DNA from: Platerodrilus igneus
Taxonomy: Eukaryota > Arthropoda > Insecta > Coleoptera > Lycidae
Reading direction: 5' to 3'
DNA: 64,000 nt
Assembly: GCA_036346225.1 (NCBI GenBank)
Contig: JARFIW010000668.1
Coordinates: 1,385,001-1,449,000, forward strand
Every line of letters starts with the position of its first letter. Positions within the stretch are counted from its first letter, which is position 1. A program made the translations under genes and the position numbers. The notes beneath the pieces are model-generated. The model did not search any database and was not told the DNA's origin. It saw nothing but the letters and a program-made list of their open reading frames with translations. Shown here piece after piece: positions 9,982-22,474 of this stretch.

Positions 9982-11990
9982 CCGTGTAACCTCTCTAAGC
10001 TGCTGGAACTTCCTAAAAATCGTTCGAGCCCCAACGTTGGGCCGTCATAAATTGCCGTGTAACTTCGCTCTGGCTCAGTTTATTCGAAATTTATTTAATT
10101 TACAAAAATCAAAAATTTCACAAAAAGGAAAATTTTTAAAAAAAAAATTCTTACCCAGATTCTGCTTCCATCAACTTTGATTTCTTCAACCGCTCCCTAG
10201 CTAGCTCAGTTGGGCTTCCTCTTGGATACCTAGATTTACTATCATACTCTTTACCGTTCACTCACACTTTCAATAAAACCACAAAATAATACAACAATCA
10301 TACGATATTTATTTACCATTATTTACAAATAATTATTCAACCTTATGTACATTTCGGTGCTCAAGTTACACCTCAATAAATGATATCTTTGTAAAGTCCT
10401 TGTTTTTAAATTGAAATATCAAACACATTTAATGTAACTGGAGTAGATGGGCTCTAAATATTACCTTATTTATATTTTTTATTAATTATTACACTCTGGA
10501 GTATGGTGAGCTCATGATAACACAGTTTTTTTAATGTATGCTTTCTACTTTGCATACTCTTACTACAAACACAAAAAAACCCATGTACTCTTAACAATAA
10601 AAATTAAATTCACGAGGAACGTTAATAAACTTTACGTACACCTTTAGATTTATATTCAAATATCATAATAAAAGTTAGTTATGCGTATTTTTTGCAATAC
10701 GCAAAATAACAAAAAAAAAATACCATCAAAGTTCACTCTCACACATCACAAATAATCTCCACAGTTTATACAAAACAGCAAATTCTAATGCGTTACCTGG
10801 AAAAACTTGAAGATTACATCTCTGTTGACGGTGTATTGTTCCTGAACCTTCGGCCTAGTGGTAATGCGCTGCTTGCCGCCTCCAGCTATTTATAGATGAA
10901 CACCATCTAAGTTGTGCTGCATGCTACTCATTCAAGATCCATCTCATATCCAAATCCAAGTATAGTACACTTGTTATTATTGCACAATTTAATTTACGTT
11001 ACGAGCTTGATACAGTATACGTTGTACCTTAGTTAAATATAAACTCGACACTATCCGCGTTCAAAGTATCAGGCCACAACAATCTAACACTGTACTATTT
11101 AATTTATAAATTTTAATACCTACAAGCTCGTTAGTCAATTTTCGGTACGTCGTAAGCGATGCAAATTAAAGAAGTCAAAGAGAAATTTAATAACTCAACT
11201 CTAGTATTTATACAATTCCAATTGTAACCTCTCCAACCTTCTTAACGCGAAATATTTAATTGAACAAACTCTTTCTTTAAATTTTGTATAACCGTTTTTG
11301 AACTCCCCGAAATTTAGCTCGTCGCTACGCTATTTTACGAAAAATTCGCATTCATCTGTCCCGTGCTCGTCTGTTGTACAACTAACTATTTTGACCAATG
11401 ATATATTTCAGTGACGTCTTAAAATCCCGCCTGTATTAGCTCTATTCCTTTCTTGTTTGAGTGGTAGAAAATCGATATTACTGTCCGCGTGCTATCTACT
11501 CCACGTGGAGTTTTATACATGCTTTGCGACTGTCGGTTGACCAATATTCTTTGAAATTTGCTTGTTATGCTCCAAAATACATAGAAGTCGACCTTTCAAA
11601 ACATGCAGGTGTTCAATTAACGAACGTTTTAAAATAACATTTCTAGGAGTTTGCGTTTCAAGGTATTTCCTGTATTCGACGTCTGTTTGTTTGTTAGTAA
11701 CGCGTTTCACCTTGGAATTATCGATTTTTCATGCTCTGGGGCGTTTTCTGACGTTATAACCCTTTAAATTAAACTGAATTAAATTAATTAATAATTTCCA
11801 TTAGCTTATACAATTTATTTTCTTTACGAACCTACGAATTTTTAATCCCTAATTATCAAATTATGGTAATACTTGTTACTTTAAATTAAATAAATGAAAT
11901 AAATTTCGCACGTAAATTATGGTTGTTTCCTCTATACAGGGTGTTTGAAATTGCATTGCTTATACCCAAATTTAACCCTTTGTATCCACT

Positions 11991-11993
<3 letters not shown>

Positions 11994-12038
<45 letters not shown>
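11994..12038. repeat. (TA)n microsatellite
   Basis: About 22 uninterrupted TA units, at the other end of the inverted-repeat-bracketed segment. Confidence 0.95.
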
Positions 12039-12040
<2 letters not shown>

Positions 12041-12065
12041 AGTCCTTTTAAAAATATACGAGTGC

Positions 12066-13179
12066 GTTTTTAATAAAACTTCAATTCTGTCGCTTTTTTA
12101 TTGTTTTACAAAATTTTCTTTATAAACTCTTCAGTTTGACATCGTTTGAAATATTGGTTTATGCGATGATTCGATAGCCACAGATGGTGAAAAAGTGGAC
12201 GGTAAGGTATGAACAAATTCAAATGTTAAGAGTAACCGTCAAGCACTTACCAGTAACAATCTGCAACAGTGGTAATGGTAAGAACAAGAAGCGTTCGACA
12301 ATTTGCGGCACTTAAACGTTTGTAGCACCATAGCTACAAACATCTGTCTGTTTAGAACAGTTTGTAATGACTGTACAACAATGCGACACATAAAACACAA
12401 ATGTACTTCAAAGTTAAATATAGGAAAACCATGGATTATACTATCTATACGACGGAGGGTAATTGATATACAAACTACATATTATGCTAGAATTAAAGTT
12501 ATATTATAAACTATAATTTACAAACGGAACAATTGGCAAAGATTCAAAATATTAAATGATTGTTAAAATTTTTCTATGTGTAATTACTAAATGGAATTAT
12601 TTATTTCATTTCCAATATTAAAATACTTATGTCAACATACCTAGAAATACAGTAAATGCGATTACAAGAAACTGTTAACGATTATTCGATGTAAACGAGC
12701 AAAGTTTTACGTACGTAATTATATCAAAATCTTAAATATTCATCAGTTTTGAGCTCAGCCGGTAGTTGGAAATAGTAGCTAACACGAAATGCGTTTTCTA
12801 AAAAAATATGATAATTTAATTAAGGTTTTTACTTTCGTAGCCAAATATTGTGTATTGTATCTGAGACAACTGTTAGCCCTTAAACTACCTTTAGCAATCG
12901 TTCTAAAATTTAGCAGTAAAGCGCTGCTAAGAGAACTTTGCGTGACTTTTTTTTGCGTTTGTACCGATCGCGTAAAAGCTCCACAAGCAAAAAACAAATA
13001 CCGTAAAAAGACGGGAATAAGTTTATGTGTCTCTTCGAATGTTCATTATAACTTGAGAACACCTTTATGCAAGTCATCCATATTTTACATATACACGCTG
13101 TCTCAAAATTAAACAAAGTATAGAAGCACTACTTCAAATTTAGATTTCCCATTCTAATAAATTGTCAACATATACCTAC
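12066..13179. other. Probable intron of the CRAL-TRIO gene downstream of exon 3; otherwise unassigned
   Basis: Exon 3 ends at 13180 with a GTAGGT donor on the minus strand, so lower coordinates should begin as intron. I looked for the missing C-terminal CRAL-TRIO exon (a fold-closing segment usually ending near a Y-G-G motif) and did not find it here. Open stretches such as 12789-13112 have no family resemblance. Confidence 0.4.
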
Positions 13180-13484
13180 CCTTTTTTTCATTTTTTCTCC
13201 AACCATTGGTTTCATCAAGTTCCATATTGCCTTAAACAAAGACGGTTGTCTTACAACATGCACCTCTTTTAATCTTATAGGAAGGGCTTCCTGAACAAGT
13301 TCCATAAGCATTGCACATGTTGCTGGTGTCAAAGCCATCATGTGTCTCAATGTGAGTCCGTGGAAATCCATAATTACAACGCATCCGTGAATCTGAGTTT
13401 CTTCTTCAATTATAGCCAGTTCCGTAGCCAAATACAGCACTTTGAGTAGTTCTTCTGCAGATACTTTGCTAATATCCCATGGCG
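13180..13484 (-). CDS. CRAL-TRIO lipid-transfer-like protein, exon 3 (core of lipid-binding domain)
   Basis: The minus-strand exon is bounded by an acceptor (ATTCTAG before 13484) and a donor (GTAGGT from 13179). It encodes about 101 residues of the CRAL-TRIO (Sec14-like) lipid-binding fold. Readable motifs include PWDISKVSAEELLK, then GCVVIMDFHGLTLRH (the V-x-D-x-x-G-L strand and turn of the family), LVQEALPIRLKEVHVV, and FKAIWNLMKPMVGEKMKKR. These match the order seen in alpha-tocopherol-transfer-protein-like and retinaldehyde-binding-like proteins of insects, which carry small hydrophobic ligands in the cytosol. There is no stop in the exon. It opens with two bases completing a codon begun in exon 2 and ends in phase 0. 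The ligand cannot be told from sequence. The protein's C-terminus is missing from what I could find. Confidence 0.9.
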
Positions 13485-16201
13485 CTAGAATGAATAGATT
13501 TGAAGAATAGTATTTTTGATTTTTTTTTTAGTAATAGCTTAAAGACAGAGTAAAATCAAGTTTAAACAAGATTTTTCTGTTACCGATAGCGCAACACTGC
13601 GAGGTTTAAAACTAGTTAATATTTTACAACTAAAATATTGGTAACAACTTTTGCATAATCCACCTTAAAATTAAAAACAGTTATTTTCTGTTAAAATTAT
13701 ATTTAGAATTTCATCAAGATGCTCTATCAAAAGATACAAACTAGCTAAAATGTGATAAGAATAAAAACGTATGCATTATATCGATACGCTTCAAAAGGTT
13801 CCGCAAGGATTCTAGTGGATAATTAATCGTGGGGACTTCTTAGTATAATTAGTAGGGCATTACGCATTACATAAATGCGGTTTTGGGTTCCCAGCAAAGT
13901 TTTGTGGATTTATTTTATATTTCGTGGGAATGGAATGTTAAATAGGATGTTTTATACGCTTTAGAATAAATGTGCATCGTTGTCCTCGATCAATCAAAAC
14001 ACGAAACAAAGAAGGGTGGTGGCTTTTACAAATAAAAAATTGTCGCCATGATCATTCTACATGCAACTGTCATATGTAAAGCAGTGCTTTATAATTTAAA
14101 GTGATGAACTTTACCTATCGATCGCCTAACCGATTTTTTTTATCGTATTTGTTTGTTATTTTATATTGTAGGTATCAACGAACCTTACTGCAATCTGTAC
14201 TGAATAGGCGTCAACCTCTCCCAAGTCCTGCAAAACCTAAGAAAGTAGAACAATAGGTAGTAGTATTCCAGCGTATGAAAATGCTGTAATACAAGGATTT
14301 ATTAATTGGTTTAACCTTAGTTTAATTTTTTAGAAAAACAAAAAGTAAGCTTAGTTAAAATTAAAGTACATGCTCATTTAATAAAGTAAATTTAATAATA
14401 TTGATTGTAAGTTTTGTGAAACATATTGCGCCTTCTCTATGGATACACAATTTATCATTGTGTCATTTTAGCAATTGACGCCTAAAAATACGTGGTTCAA
14501 GTTTTAATACACCATTTATTCTATTTAAGAATAGTCCTGAGACTTGCTCTCCTCGAATTTAAAAATTAAAAATAGGATATTTTTTTAAAATTAATTTGGT
14601 TAAAACAATTATAATGAATTCATTTCCATACTAATTTTAATCCACGCCATTACTTTTTAAATGATTTAATGATTATGGTGTTTGCAATTTTTATGAAATT
14701 GGTTAATATTGATTGTAGAGTTTGTGCAATATTATTACTCCCTCTGTACGGGCAAACGGTTAACTATAGTATCTTTTCCTGTCTGATTGACGAGCAAGAG
14801 TGTTAGTATCAGCAACAATATACGTAAGTTTGTTGAGAATGATCAGAGATTTACAACTGACAAAATATTCTCTCAAATTTAAATTAAGTGACTAGGTATA
14901 ATAGTACCCGAGTTTAAAATATTAAAAAGTGTAGTTGGGTTTCACAGCTCCTTAACGCCGAATTCAAAGTTACTTATCTTGCTATCTGTCGAAAAGGTAT
15001 CGCACTTACGATCGTAACTGTAAGATACAGGTTTTTAATGTGAGGGATTATCTTTCATTTCGGGTCTAAATCGACAAGAAACAGCCAACGAATGAAATAT
15101 AAGCTGCGCCCATCGAAGTCAAAACAGAGTTGCACGCTGTTTTTCACAATTGCAGCCTATTAAAGATCGAAGTGTACAAATCCTTGTAAATATGCATCTC
15201 GTTGAGACTTTTAGACAACGCTTGTTTCAAAACGCTGAAGGCGGAGACATAATTGTTGAAATTGATAAATCTGTTAAGAATCTATGTCCAGATCTCCAAC
15301 GGCGTTTAAACTGCTTTCCAAATCCGTTGTTTTAATGCTTCGTTAAATTTAGGTTTCTAATTTTTATATTTTATAGTTAGGCTATGAATTTTAATACTCT
15401 GAAATTTACGCATAAATTCCAAATACTTTAAGGTTACGCATTGTTAGAAAGAATCGAAATTACAGTAAAACATACCCCAATTAAGTTTGCAAGGTGATAC
15501 GTAAATGCTACTTTGCCTTCAACATTCTAAAGCTTTTTCTAACTCGGCTAATCTGCGACTGATCGAGCATACTCGAGAGCGTCGGAAACGTGAATTTTAA
15601 GTAAACTATAACAAATCGTCAATTGTTACCACTGGATAGTAATAAAAGGTAATCAGTTCGGATCACATTATCAGTTACACGCTAGCAAGTTCTCAAAACT
15701 CACTTGCGGCGCTAGCTACAGGTACGAGAAGTTACGGGACGGTATTCAAATATCGAGACTGTCAGTGATTGGACAAGTCCTCGAACGTGATTAACGTGAA
15801 CATCAGATATTGGTCTCCTGATGAAAGTAACCGGTGTTGAGGAGCTTTCATCAACCACAACAGGCGTAAATTTTATCTATGAGAAGTTCTGCCCGTGATG
15901 TACATGGAGTTTTGAAGGAAAGAAACCAAAACAGTTATAACTTTATTGAATTATAACCATCACGTGCTGTTTGTTGTGTAAGAATTGAAATTGATAGTTA
16001 ATATTTATACCTGTGTGGAATTTATTCTTACAAAAAACTATTAATGTTGGTGTACGCTTTTGTACATTTAGAGCGTATTGCATTGGATTTGTATCGATAA
16101 AAGGTTGATAGTTTAGAAGAAAGTTAGTCAGTAAAAATTACATTGACTAAATTTCGACGATGTAGTGTTATTTATAATCTGAAGCTTCGTAGCTAAACGC
16201 A
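13485..16201. other. Intron sequence of the CRAL-TRIO gene, no recognised element
   Basis: This is the distal part of the giant intron between exons 2 and 3. It is AT-rich, with no repeat shared with other parts of the window and no coding domain. A 61-residue plus-strand frame at 15150-15335 matches nothing I recognise. Confidence 0.5.
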
Positions 16202-16738
16202 AGTTAGGTTTTGGGTCTTGAAAGCTGCCTTTTTAAAAAGTGTCTAGCAATATTTATTTAAACTAAATTACTATATTTTTAATTACAGGATCATGGATCA
16301 AAAATGTTCAAAGTTGAAGTTACTATTTCAATTAAACTAAATTACGGCGAGTAGCTGAACTAACAACAATGTTAAAGTTGAAAAGCTCAAGACTGACTGA
16401 TTATTTTGGGCCTCCAGGATATTTATGTTATTTCTGCCCCTTACAGTACTTGTGTGAACTACAGAGCTCATGTTTGCTTATTTCTTTATTCATTTATTCA
16501 ATACAAAGCAACGATCTTAATTCTAATAATTGCTGTTTTATAACCGATTGTGACCTGCACCTGAAGTATCACGTTGCTTCTGGAATACATTGTATTCACA
16601 TCCGTTCTCACAACTTGCTTGTGAACTTTTATTAACCTTTCCTTTATACTTACTTAAATTACATTGTTGCATCTAACTTAAGTTTCTTAATAGTTTCATT
16701 TAATTACATATACATTCTAATTTGGGGGATATGTAATT
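16202..16738 (-). repeat. 3' LTR of provirus B
   Basis: Matches 21936-22474 over its length with small indels. On the minus strand the expected start AGTTACAT has mutated to AATTACAT. A purine-rich tract (GAGGAGG) lies directly upstream. Confidence 0.85.
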
Positions 16739-16759
16739 CCTCCTCATGTAGATGAAAAT

Positions 16760-18190
16760 TAAGGGTTTTGCTTAATTTTTAAAATTTTATTGTCCCGAAG
16801 GGTTCATTTATTATTTTTTTATTTACCTTGGTTGCTTGTTTCTTATGACTAAACTTCGTTTCTATATTCTTATGACTAAAATTTCTTTGTTTGTTCCTAT
16901 ATCTAAGATACATTTTGTACAATTCATACATAGTTAATAAAATGATTGCAATGATTAATCAAATTGTCCAAGCACTTATATTGTCATAAAGTACTTTTGG
17001 CACTTTTAATTCACCTAAATGTTATTTGTAGTTGTCCATTAACTTCACGGCTTGGTTAAGGTCATCTAGGTCTAGGTGCTCTAGTTGCATTGGTTTCTTG
17101 TTAATTTCGTCCTCTTCGGGTTGTGTGAGCTTGAAATGTAGTTCCGGTAAATTTGCGAATTTCTTTGTTACTGTTGGATCTTGTTATGCTCGAATAATTT
17201 CGTTCTTCAATTTCAGATAACAGTCTTCTTTAATGGTGATTACTTTGCTTCCGGTTGATGCTAAATTATTTTCGTATTGGTTGTAATGGGCGGTTGCTAT
17301 TACTTCTTGTAGAAATACGGCAATCCAATTGTTGTCTGTAACTTTTTGAATTTTCGTACTCGTAGTTTGTACTGGTTTTGGATCACAATTCTCATAGTGG
17401 TTAGAGAATTTTAACAATTGTACTTCACAGGGACTGTTTGCTTGAATAGCTGTTGTCGTTATTGATTTGCATAAGTATTGACTCGGTATTACTTCTGTGC
17501 ATTTTTCATTCGTCAATCCATACCTAAGTTCATTTAGGGAAAGGAATTTGGTTTTAGGGATGATAACTTGATACCTGCTAGTAACTTTCATGGGGAAAGC
17601 AAATAAATAAATATCGTGTTAAATCTGATTAAATTTCGCATTCCTAACATTGTCTTGATTTTTTACTAGCTTTCTTAACGTATCATTAAATTTTATTATA
17701 GTTGACTGAGTTAAGGATATCTGATTTCTAACAATGATTTTTATGTCTTTTTTTGTTTTCAATTAACTGCTGTATGGCGTTGTCATATCTTTCTGCATAT
17801 TGATTGTCTAAATTGTTTGTAATAGCTTTTATGAAATTACCTAATCCGTTAATAAGTCTTCTTTTTGGTCTTGTGATTTGATCTATTGGTATTAGTCTAT
17901 TAAATTTATCTTCTGTGTTTCTTAAAATATTTTCTATTATACTGTTGTAATTGAGCATTTCCATTGCGTATCCTTTTCCGAATTTGGCTGTGTCGATTGA
18001 TTGTTTTAGTCTGTGGTAATTGTTTCCAATTATGTAAAATTCTTGTTTTAACTCTGTTAAATCAAATTTCTGTGCGAATGTCCAATAATCCATCGTGTAT
18101 AGCATACTTCCCAATTTTACTGGTAGTATACCAAGGTTGTTCTTAATGTCTTCAAGTACTATGTCGTCGTCCGTTCTACCTAAGTAGAGG
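16760..18190 (-). pseudogene. Env-like glycoprotein remnant of provirus B
   Basis: This region lies between the integrase C-terminus and the polypurine tract, the position of env in errantiviruses. The piece at 18114-17728 has a basic cleavage-type motif (RPKRR, residues 82-86 of that frame) followed by a glycine-rich stretch, the arrangement seen in insect errantivirus and baculovirus-F-type fusion proteins. The piece at 17591-17184 is cysteine-bearing ectodomain-like sequence. Further downstream, near 16950-16880, a frame contains an isoleucine/leucine-rich stretch like a transmembrane anchor. The pieces are split by stops and frameshifts, so no functional glycoprotein is encoded. The assignment rests on position and motif order. 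Confidence 0.7.
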
Positions 18191-19415
18191 TTGACGGTAA
18201 GGGTAATGGCTGTCCATCTGAAATCACATGGTGTCTTAAGTTTTTTAAATAAATATATTTTACTATTTTTCCGTTGTCTACTACGGCTACGTTTTTGTTT
18301 GATATCTTTTTGATTTTAAGCGGACCTAAATTTCTGGGGGCCGTTTTGTGTGCTTTACTTTGAAAGTTTTTCTCATATACGGTTTGTCCTATTGAAAATT
18401 TATTTATATCGGCATTCTTATTACGGGTTGTTGTAATACGTTCCTTGTCGTTATCTAATTTATTTTTTACATTATCATAAGCTATTTTTAATTTTTGCTT
18501 ATGGTCTTTAGCATACTGTTGGTATACTTCTTCGTAAAGGTTGAGGGAATCTGAATGTTCTAATGTTAATTCTAGGGGTGTAGAATTCGTTGATGAATGG
18601 ATTGTGTTGTTGTACGCTATTAGTGCATACGACATCAAATTAGTGATGTTTTTTCTGATAAGTTAATCTTAATAATCTGATCTGTTCTAATAATGTTAGG
18701 TGTAATCTTTCAATTAATTCATTTGATTCTGGGTGATTATCGGTTATAAATTGATTTTTTATTCTATGGAGTTCTAGGATATTTTGTATTGTTTCATTTC
18801 TAAATTCGCTGCCATTATCTAAAGTTATTGTTTCGGGTGTGCCATAAAATGTAACATATTGTAAAAATCCTTGGGTTACATCTATACTATTTTTGGACGT
18901 ATGAGTATCGCTTGGCCTATGTTAGTAAATGCGTCTATGATTGTTAAAAAGTTTTGTGCTTCTACTACTAGAGTGTCTGCAGGTAATTTTTGGAAAGGTT
19001 TGTCGGGTGTTTTAGTTAACATTAAGGCTACTTTTGGGGTTGACCTGTCGTATTTCGCTTTGTCGCATAATTCGCATTAGTTAAAAAAATCTGTGGTTAA
19101 TTCTTTCATGTCTATAAAGTAGTATCTCCTTACGAGTTGTTTTAGGGTTTTGTTGATTCCAAGGTGGTTGGTTTTGCCTTCGGGTTGATTTCTGATTACG
19201 TCATTTATTTTGTTAGGGTCATCTAAAGTTATTAATTTTATTGTATATCTGATAATTTCAGGGCCCGAGTTATTAAATAATTTAATGTACAATTCTGAAA
19301 ATCTGTTGTATAAATGTTCGGTGGTGAAATAAAAGTAAAAACGTTTTTCATCTGGAGTATATTCCTTTAACAGTTTAATTATTTGCTCTTCGTTATCGTC
19401 TTTAGTTATTTGCAT
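18180..19415 (-). pseudogene. Integrase of provirus B (zinc finger, core, C-terminal domain)
   Basis: In order on the minus strand: an H2C2 zinc-binding module (19415-19077) with HLGINKTLKQLVRRYYF, followed by a C-x2-C pair just below 19077; a core (about 19050-18640) in which DNGSEF and a glutamate-bearing motif near the end are readable across frameshifts; and a C-terminal part (18638-18180) with TPLELT, KFSIGQTVYEKN and LGPLKIKKI, the usual GPF/Y-type tail region. Integrase inserts the cDNA into chromosomal DNA. Several frame changes in the core make it inactive. Confidence 0.85.
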
Positions 19416-19439
19416 TTGGTATATTTTCTGTTTTCGTGT

Positions 19440-20191
19440 ATTTTACTGGATTGGGGTTGGTTGAAACTTCGATAATTATGAATTGATTTAGTTTTATGTC
19501 TATAGCTTCATTTGAAATTTTAATCGTGGTTTTTGTTTTGTGTTGAATGAATAGTTTCTTTTTCTTCGGGGTCTTCTCTTATCGCTGCTTCGTCTACATT
19601 ACCTATAATTGATTCTGTTTCTATTGCGTAAAGTTCAATTCTGCTCAGTGCATCTGCGTTATTATTATAAATTCCTTTTTGTATATAATTTCGTAACCAT
19701 ATTCTTCTAATCTAATCCTCCATCTTTATAATTTTAAATTCGGTTCCTTGAGTTTGCATAGCCATACTAATGGTCTATGGTCGGTGTATATATAGAATTT
19801 TCTTCCATAAAGGTATGGTCGGAAATATTTTGTTGCCCAAATTATCGCTAATAATTTTTTCTTAATTGTATTATACTTTTGTTCTGTCTCGTTTAATGTT
19901 CTAGATGCGTAGCTGATTGGTTTATTGCTGCCTACTTTTCCTTGGTTTAACACTGCGCTTAGTGCTACGTTAGATGCGTCTGTTGTTAATATAAACGGTT
20001 TTGAATAGTCGGGGTATTCTAATATGGGGTGATTTGTAAGTATACATTTAATTTTCTCTACTGTCTTAATAAATTTTGGGGTGTGTTCAATCTTGTTGTT
20101 TTTCTTTAAACAATTTGTCAATGGTTTGGTTATTTGTGCGTAAACTTTGATGAATTTTCAGTAATAACCACCGAGTTCTAAAAATCCATTA
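19440..20191 (-). pseudogene. Reverse transcriptase 3' end and RNase H of provirus B
   Basis: The minus-strand frame begins with the RT thumb/connection motif FLELGGYY and KPLTNCLKK. It runs into RNase H with TTDASNVALSAVL, SYASRTLNETEQKY and YTDHRPLVWL. NADALSRIEL near 19640 marks the end of the domain in another frame. The RT palm, including the YxDD motif, and the protease are gone. The sequence passes directly from the end of gag into the last part of RT at about 20190, so a deletion of roughly 1.5-2 kb must have occurred there. Confidence 0.88.
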
Positions 20192-20880
20192 ATTTCTTTA
20201 TTAGTTTTGGGTTGATAATTCGTGGTTGATTCATTTGTGCGTTAAATGGTGTGAATTTTGGTCGTGTGGATATTTGTCTCGCGGCTTGTATGGTTTTCAT
20301 CTGTGAGTAGTTATTATTTGCGTTAGGGTTATATAGTCTGTATCGGTAATACATAACGTTTTCTTCTTCTATGATCGTGTTCATTGCCTACTCTAGATTT
20401 TGGGGATGTTAGAATCTTATTTTGTCTGATAACCGTTCAGTAATGCGTATATGTAGGTGTCTAGTGCCATTTTATCGTACATCTTTGTTTTCAATAAGCG
20501 GACATTTTGATCGGGTTCTTCGATTTTTAATTTTGTCAGAATTAAACTTCCTACGTTTTGTCATTCTATACCGAATTGATAGTGTGATTAGTTATTTTCC
20601 ATCCTTAGGTTTATTAAATCGCGGACCACCGTTGAACACTAAAATATGCAATTAATATGCGTTTAAAACTGTCCCATTCTAACAAATCGTCTCGGCTGGC
20701 AACTAGTGTCAGTACCCTTCTGGTCAGCTTACTAATTATCAGACGTAAAAGTAAAATGTTGCGTTCGCTGTCGTTGGGTTTATAAAAGGTTTTTAAAAAT
20801 ATTTCGCACGCGGTTATAAAAATCAATAATAGTGCTCGACTCCCGTCGTATTGCCGAATACTTTCAATATAGAGTTTCAT
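20192..20880 (-). pseudogene. Gag of provirus B
   Basis: The minus-strand frame from 20880 (MKLYIESIRQYDGS) continues with EIFLKTFYKPN, LIISKLT and a D-x-x-x-R-I-L-I-A-Y-F block, the conserved core of errantivirus Gag. The same order occurs in provirus C from 25957 (DMNIYLESIPQFNG, LIISKLTGGALTLIASQD). Frameshifts near 20620 and 20440 break it. The C-terminal part (20384-20192) is proline/asparagine rich. No CCHC knuckle is seen, as is usual for this group. Gag forms the particle shell that packages the RNA. Confidence 0.82.
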
Positions 20881-21935
20881 GTCTGAATTTATGGTTGTTC
20901 TAATAATTAATGGTCACTTTCAGTTCTAATTTGTATTAGGTTTTTGTATAAATTGAGATTTACTTTTCAGTTTATTTAGTTATTTATAGAATCGCTTTAC
21001 GTATATTTGTATGTAATTCTTAAGTGCTATAATTACATTAAAGAATTTTTGCTTGGTAATGTTTCATCAATTATGGTCGCATTGGAGTGTGTATTTTTAT
21101 ACTTTGCAGATGTTACAATTGTTGCGAATTGAGTTTCTGTTTTCTGAATGGTTTCTCGTAATAACTGCGCTATAATTGTGTCTTTAATTCAAACTTGTTG
21201 AGTAATTAGGTGTTTGCAGTAATCAGTTGCTGTATTTGTCTCAGTAGGTGTTGCATTAATAAGTGCATAAAATGCTCCTTTATAATTATACAATGAAATG
21301 TCTAATTATAAAGTTTTAAGTTTTTCTGAATGATGTTTATTTTAGTGATGAGTAAATCGTTTTGTTACCATGAAGTGCATACACTTTTTTTTATGATTAT
21401 ATACTTCGTTAATTTGCCTTGCTGAAGTATTTAATTATAAAGTTTTATAAAAAATATGACGAGTATTGAATCGTTTCTGTAATTAATTGCTATAATAAAA
21501 GAATTGCGTTCTATTTATATTAAAGCTTTAGACTTTGCTGAATAGTTCGTTTCGTTTTTTTTGTAATAATTTGTAATAATATAAATGTGTCTTTATAGTT
21601 CTCTTGTTAAATATAAGTTTTCTGAGTAAATTCTTTTCATAAATGGTAAAAATTTTAAAATTGCAATAATAATAAAATTGTACATAGAAATTGTTCATAA
21701 AATTTTTCTTACTAGCTAGCATCAATATTCAATTGTGGTTAGGAAAATGAACTTTTTGGTAGTTAAAACAGTTTGTTTGCCAATACCATTCTTTTCCTCT
21801 TTGCTTCTGGACTTCGTCTATTTTTGTACTCTGCCCAGTTGGTTCTTGTCCCAGATTAAGAATCAAAATTCAAAACCACCAGCTTTCTTGATTTTGGATT
21901 CTGCAAATGCTTTTCTGGTATACTAACGCTGCGCC
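20881..21935 (-). other. Leader region of provirus B with tRNA-Ser-type primer site
   Basis: About 1 kb of AT-rich untranslated leader lies between the 5' LTR and gag. Next to the LTR, minus-strand GGCGCAGCGTTAGTA (plus 21921-21935) is the primer-binding site. The corresponding leader in provirus C (24392-25956) is about 1.5 kb. Confidence 0.7.
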
Positions 21936-22474
21936 AGTTAGGTTCTGGGCCTTGGAAGCTGCCCTTTCAAAAATTCTTCTTCCAAAACTCTTCTAACAAT
22001 ATTTATTTAAACTGAATTACAATATTTTTAATTACAAGTTCATGGATCAAAAATACTTCTAAGTTGAAGTTACTATTTACGGCGAGTAGCTGAACTAACA
22101 ACAATGTTAAAATTAAAAAGCTCAAGATTGACTGACTATTTTGGGCTCTCTAGGGTATTTATGTTGTCCCTGCCCCTCAGCTTTCTTGTGTAAACCGCAG
22201 AGCTCATGTCTGCTTATGTCTTTATTCATTTATACAATACAAAGTAACAATCTTAATTATAACCATTTGCTGTTTCTTAACCGTCTCTCACCTGCACTTG
22301 CAGTATCACTTACGTCTGGAATACAATGTATTCACATCCGTTCTCACAACTTGCTTGTGAACTTTTATTAACTTTTTCTTTATTTATCTTTGAATTACAT
22401 TGTTGCATCTAACTTAAGTTTCTTAATAGTTTCATTTAATTACATATATATTCTAATTTGGGGAATATGTAACT
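21936..22474 (-). repeat. 5' LTR of provirus B
   Basis: 539 bp; minus-strand start AGTTACATATTCCCC and end CCTAACT, paired with 16202-16738. Confidence 0.87.

Larger units (their letters stand above)
9921..12056. repeat. 2.1-kb segment bracketed by 17-bp inverted repeats and (TA)n; possible LTR remnant
   Basis: TATTTTTAAAAGGACTC at 9921-9937 recurs in perfect inverted form at 12040-12056. Each arm lies just outside a TA microsatellite (9945-9979 and 11994-12038). Inside the left end, TTGCCGTGTAAC occurs twice (9979-9990, 10052-10063). Between the two lies a sequence which on the minus strand reads TGACGGCCCAACGTTGGGG, resembling a Gypsy primer-binding site after an LTR ending CACGGCA. The rest has no convincing gene; a 65-residue open frame at 11710-11513 on the minus strand matches nothing I know. 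The identity of the segment is open. Confidence 0.4.
16202..22474 (-). mobile_element. Errantivirus-like Gypsy provirus remnant B (gag, partial pol, env)
   Basis: Two direct LTRs of about 538 bp flank a minus-strand gag, RNase H, integrase and env order. The LTR begins AGTTACAT and ends TAACT on the minus strand. The primer site reads GGCGCAGC, the tRNA-Ser-type site used by several insect errantiviruses. PPT-like GAGGAGG precedes the 3' LTR. CGCA/CGCG flanks the two ends (16198-16201, 22475-22478) and could be an imperfect 4-bp target duplication. Protease and most of the reverse transcriptase are deleted, and every gene carries stops or shifts. It sits in the same-strand intron of the CRAL-TRIO gene. 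Confidence 0.85.

Noticed and set aside
10845..10885. A-box-like TGGTAATGCGC after GGCCTAGTGG as another SINE head
   Set aside because: No B box follows, and no body or target duplication is seen.
12789..13112. 107-residue plus-strand open frame next to a host exon
   Set aside because: No domain or codon pattern of a real gene; it has a competing minus-strand frame and lies in probable intron.
15150..15335. 61-residue plus-strand open frame
   Set aside because: Short and isolated within the intron, with no recognisable motif or splice context.
15815..15860. CTGATGAAAG followed by a hairpin as a third hammerhead
   Set aside because: It lacks stem II in the right place and the GAAA box; only the CUGAUGA string matches.
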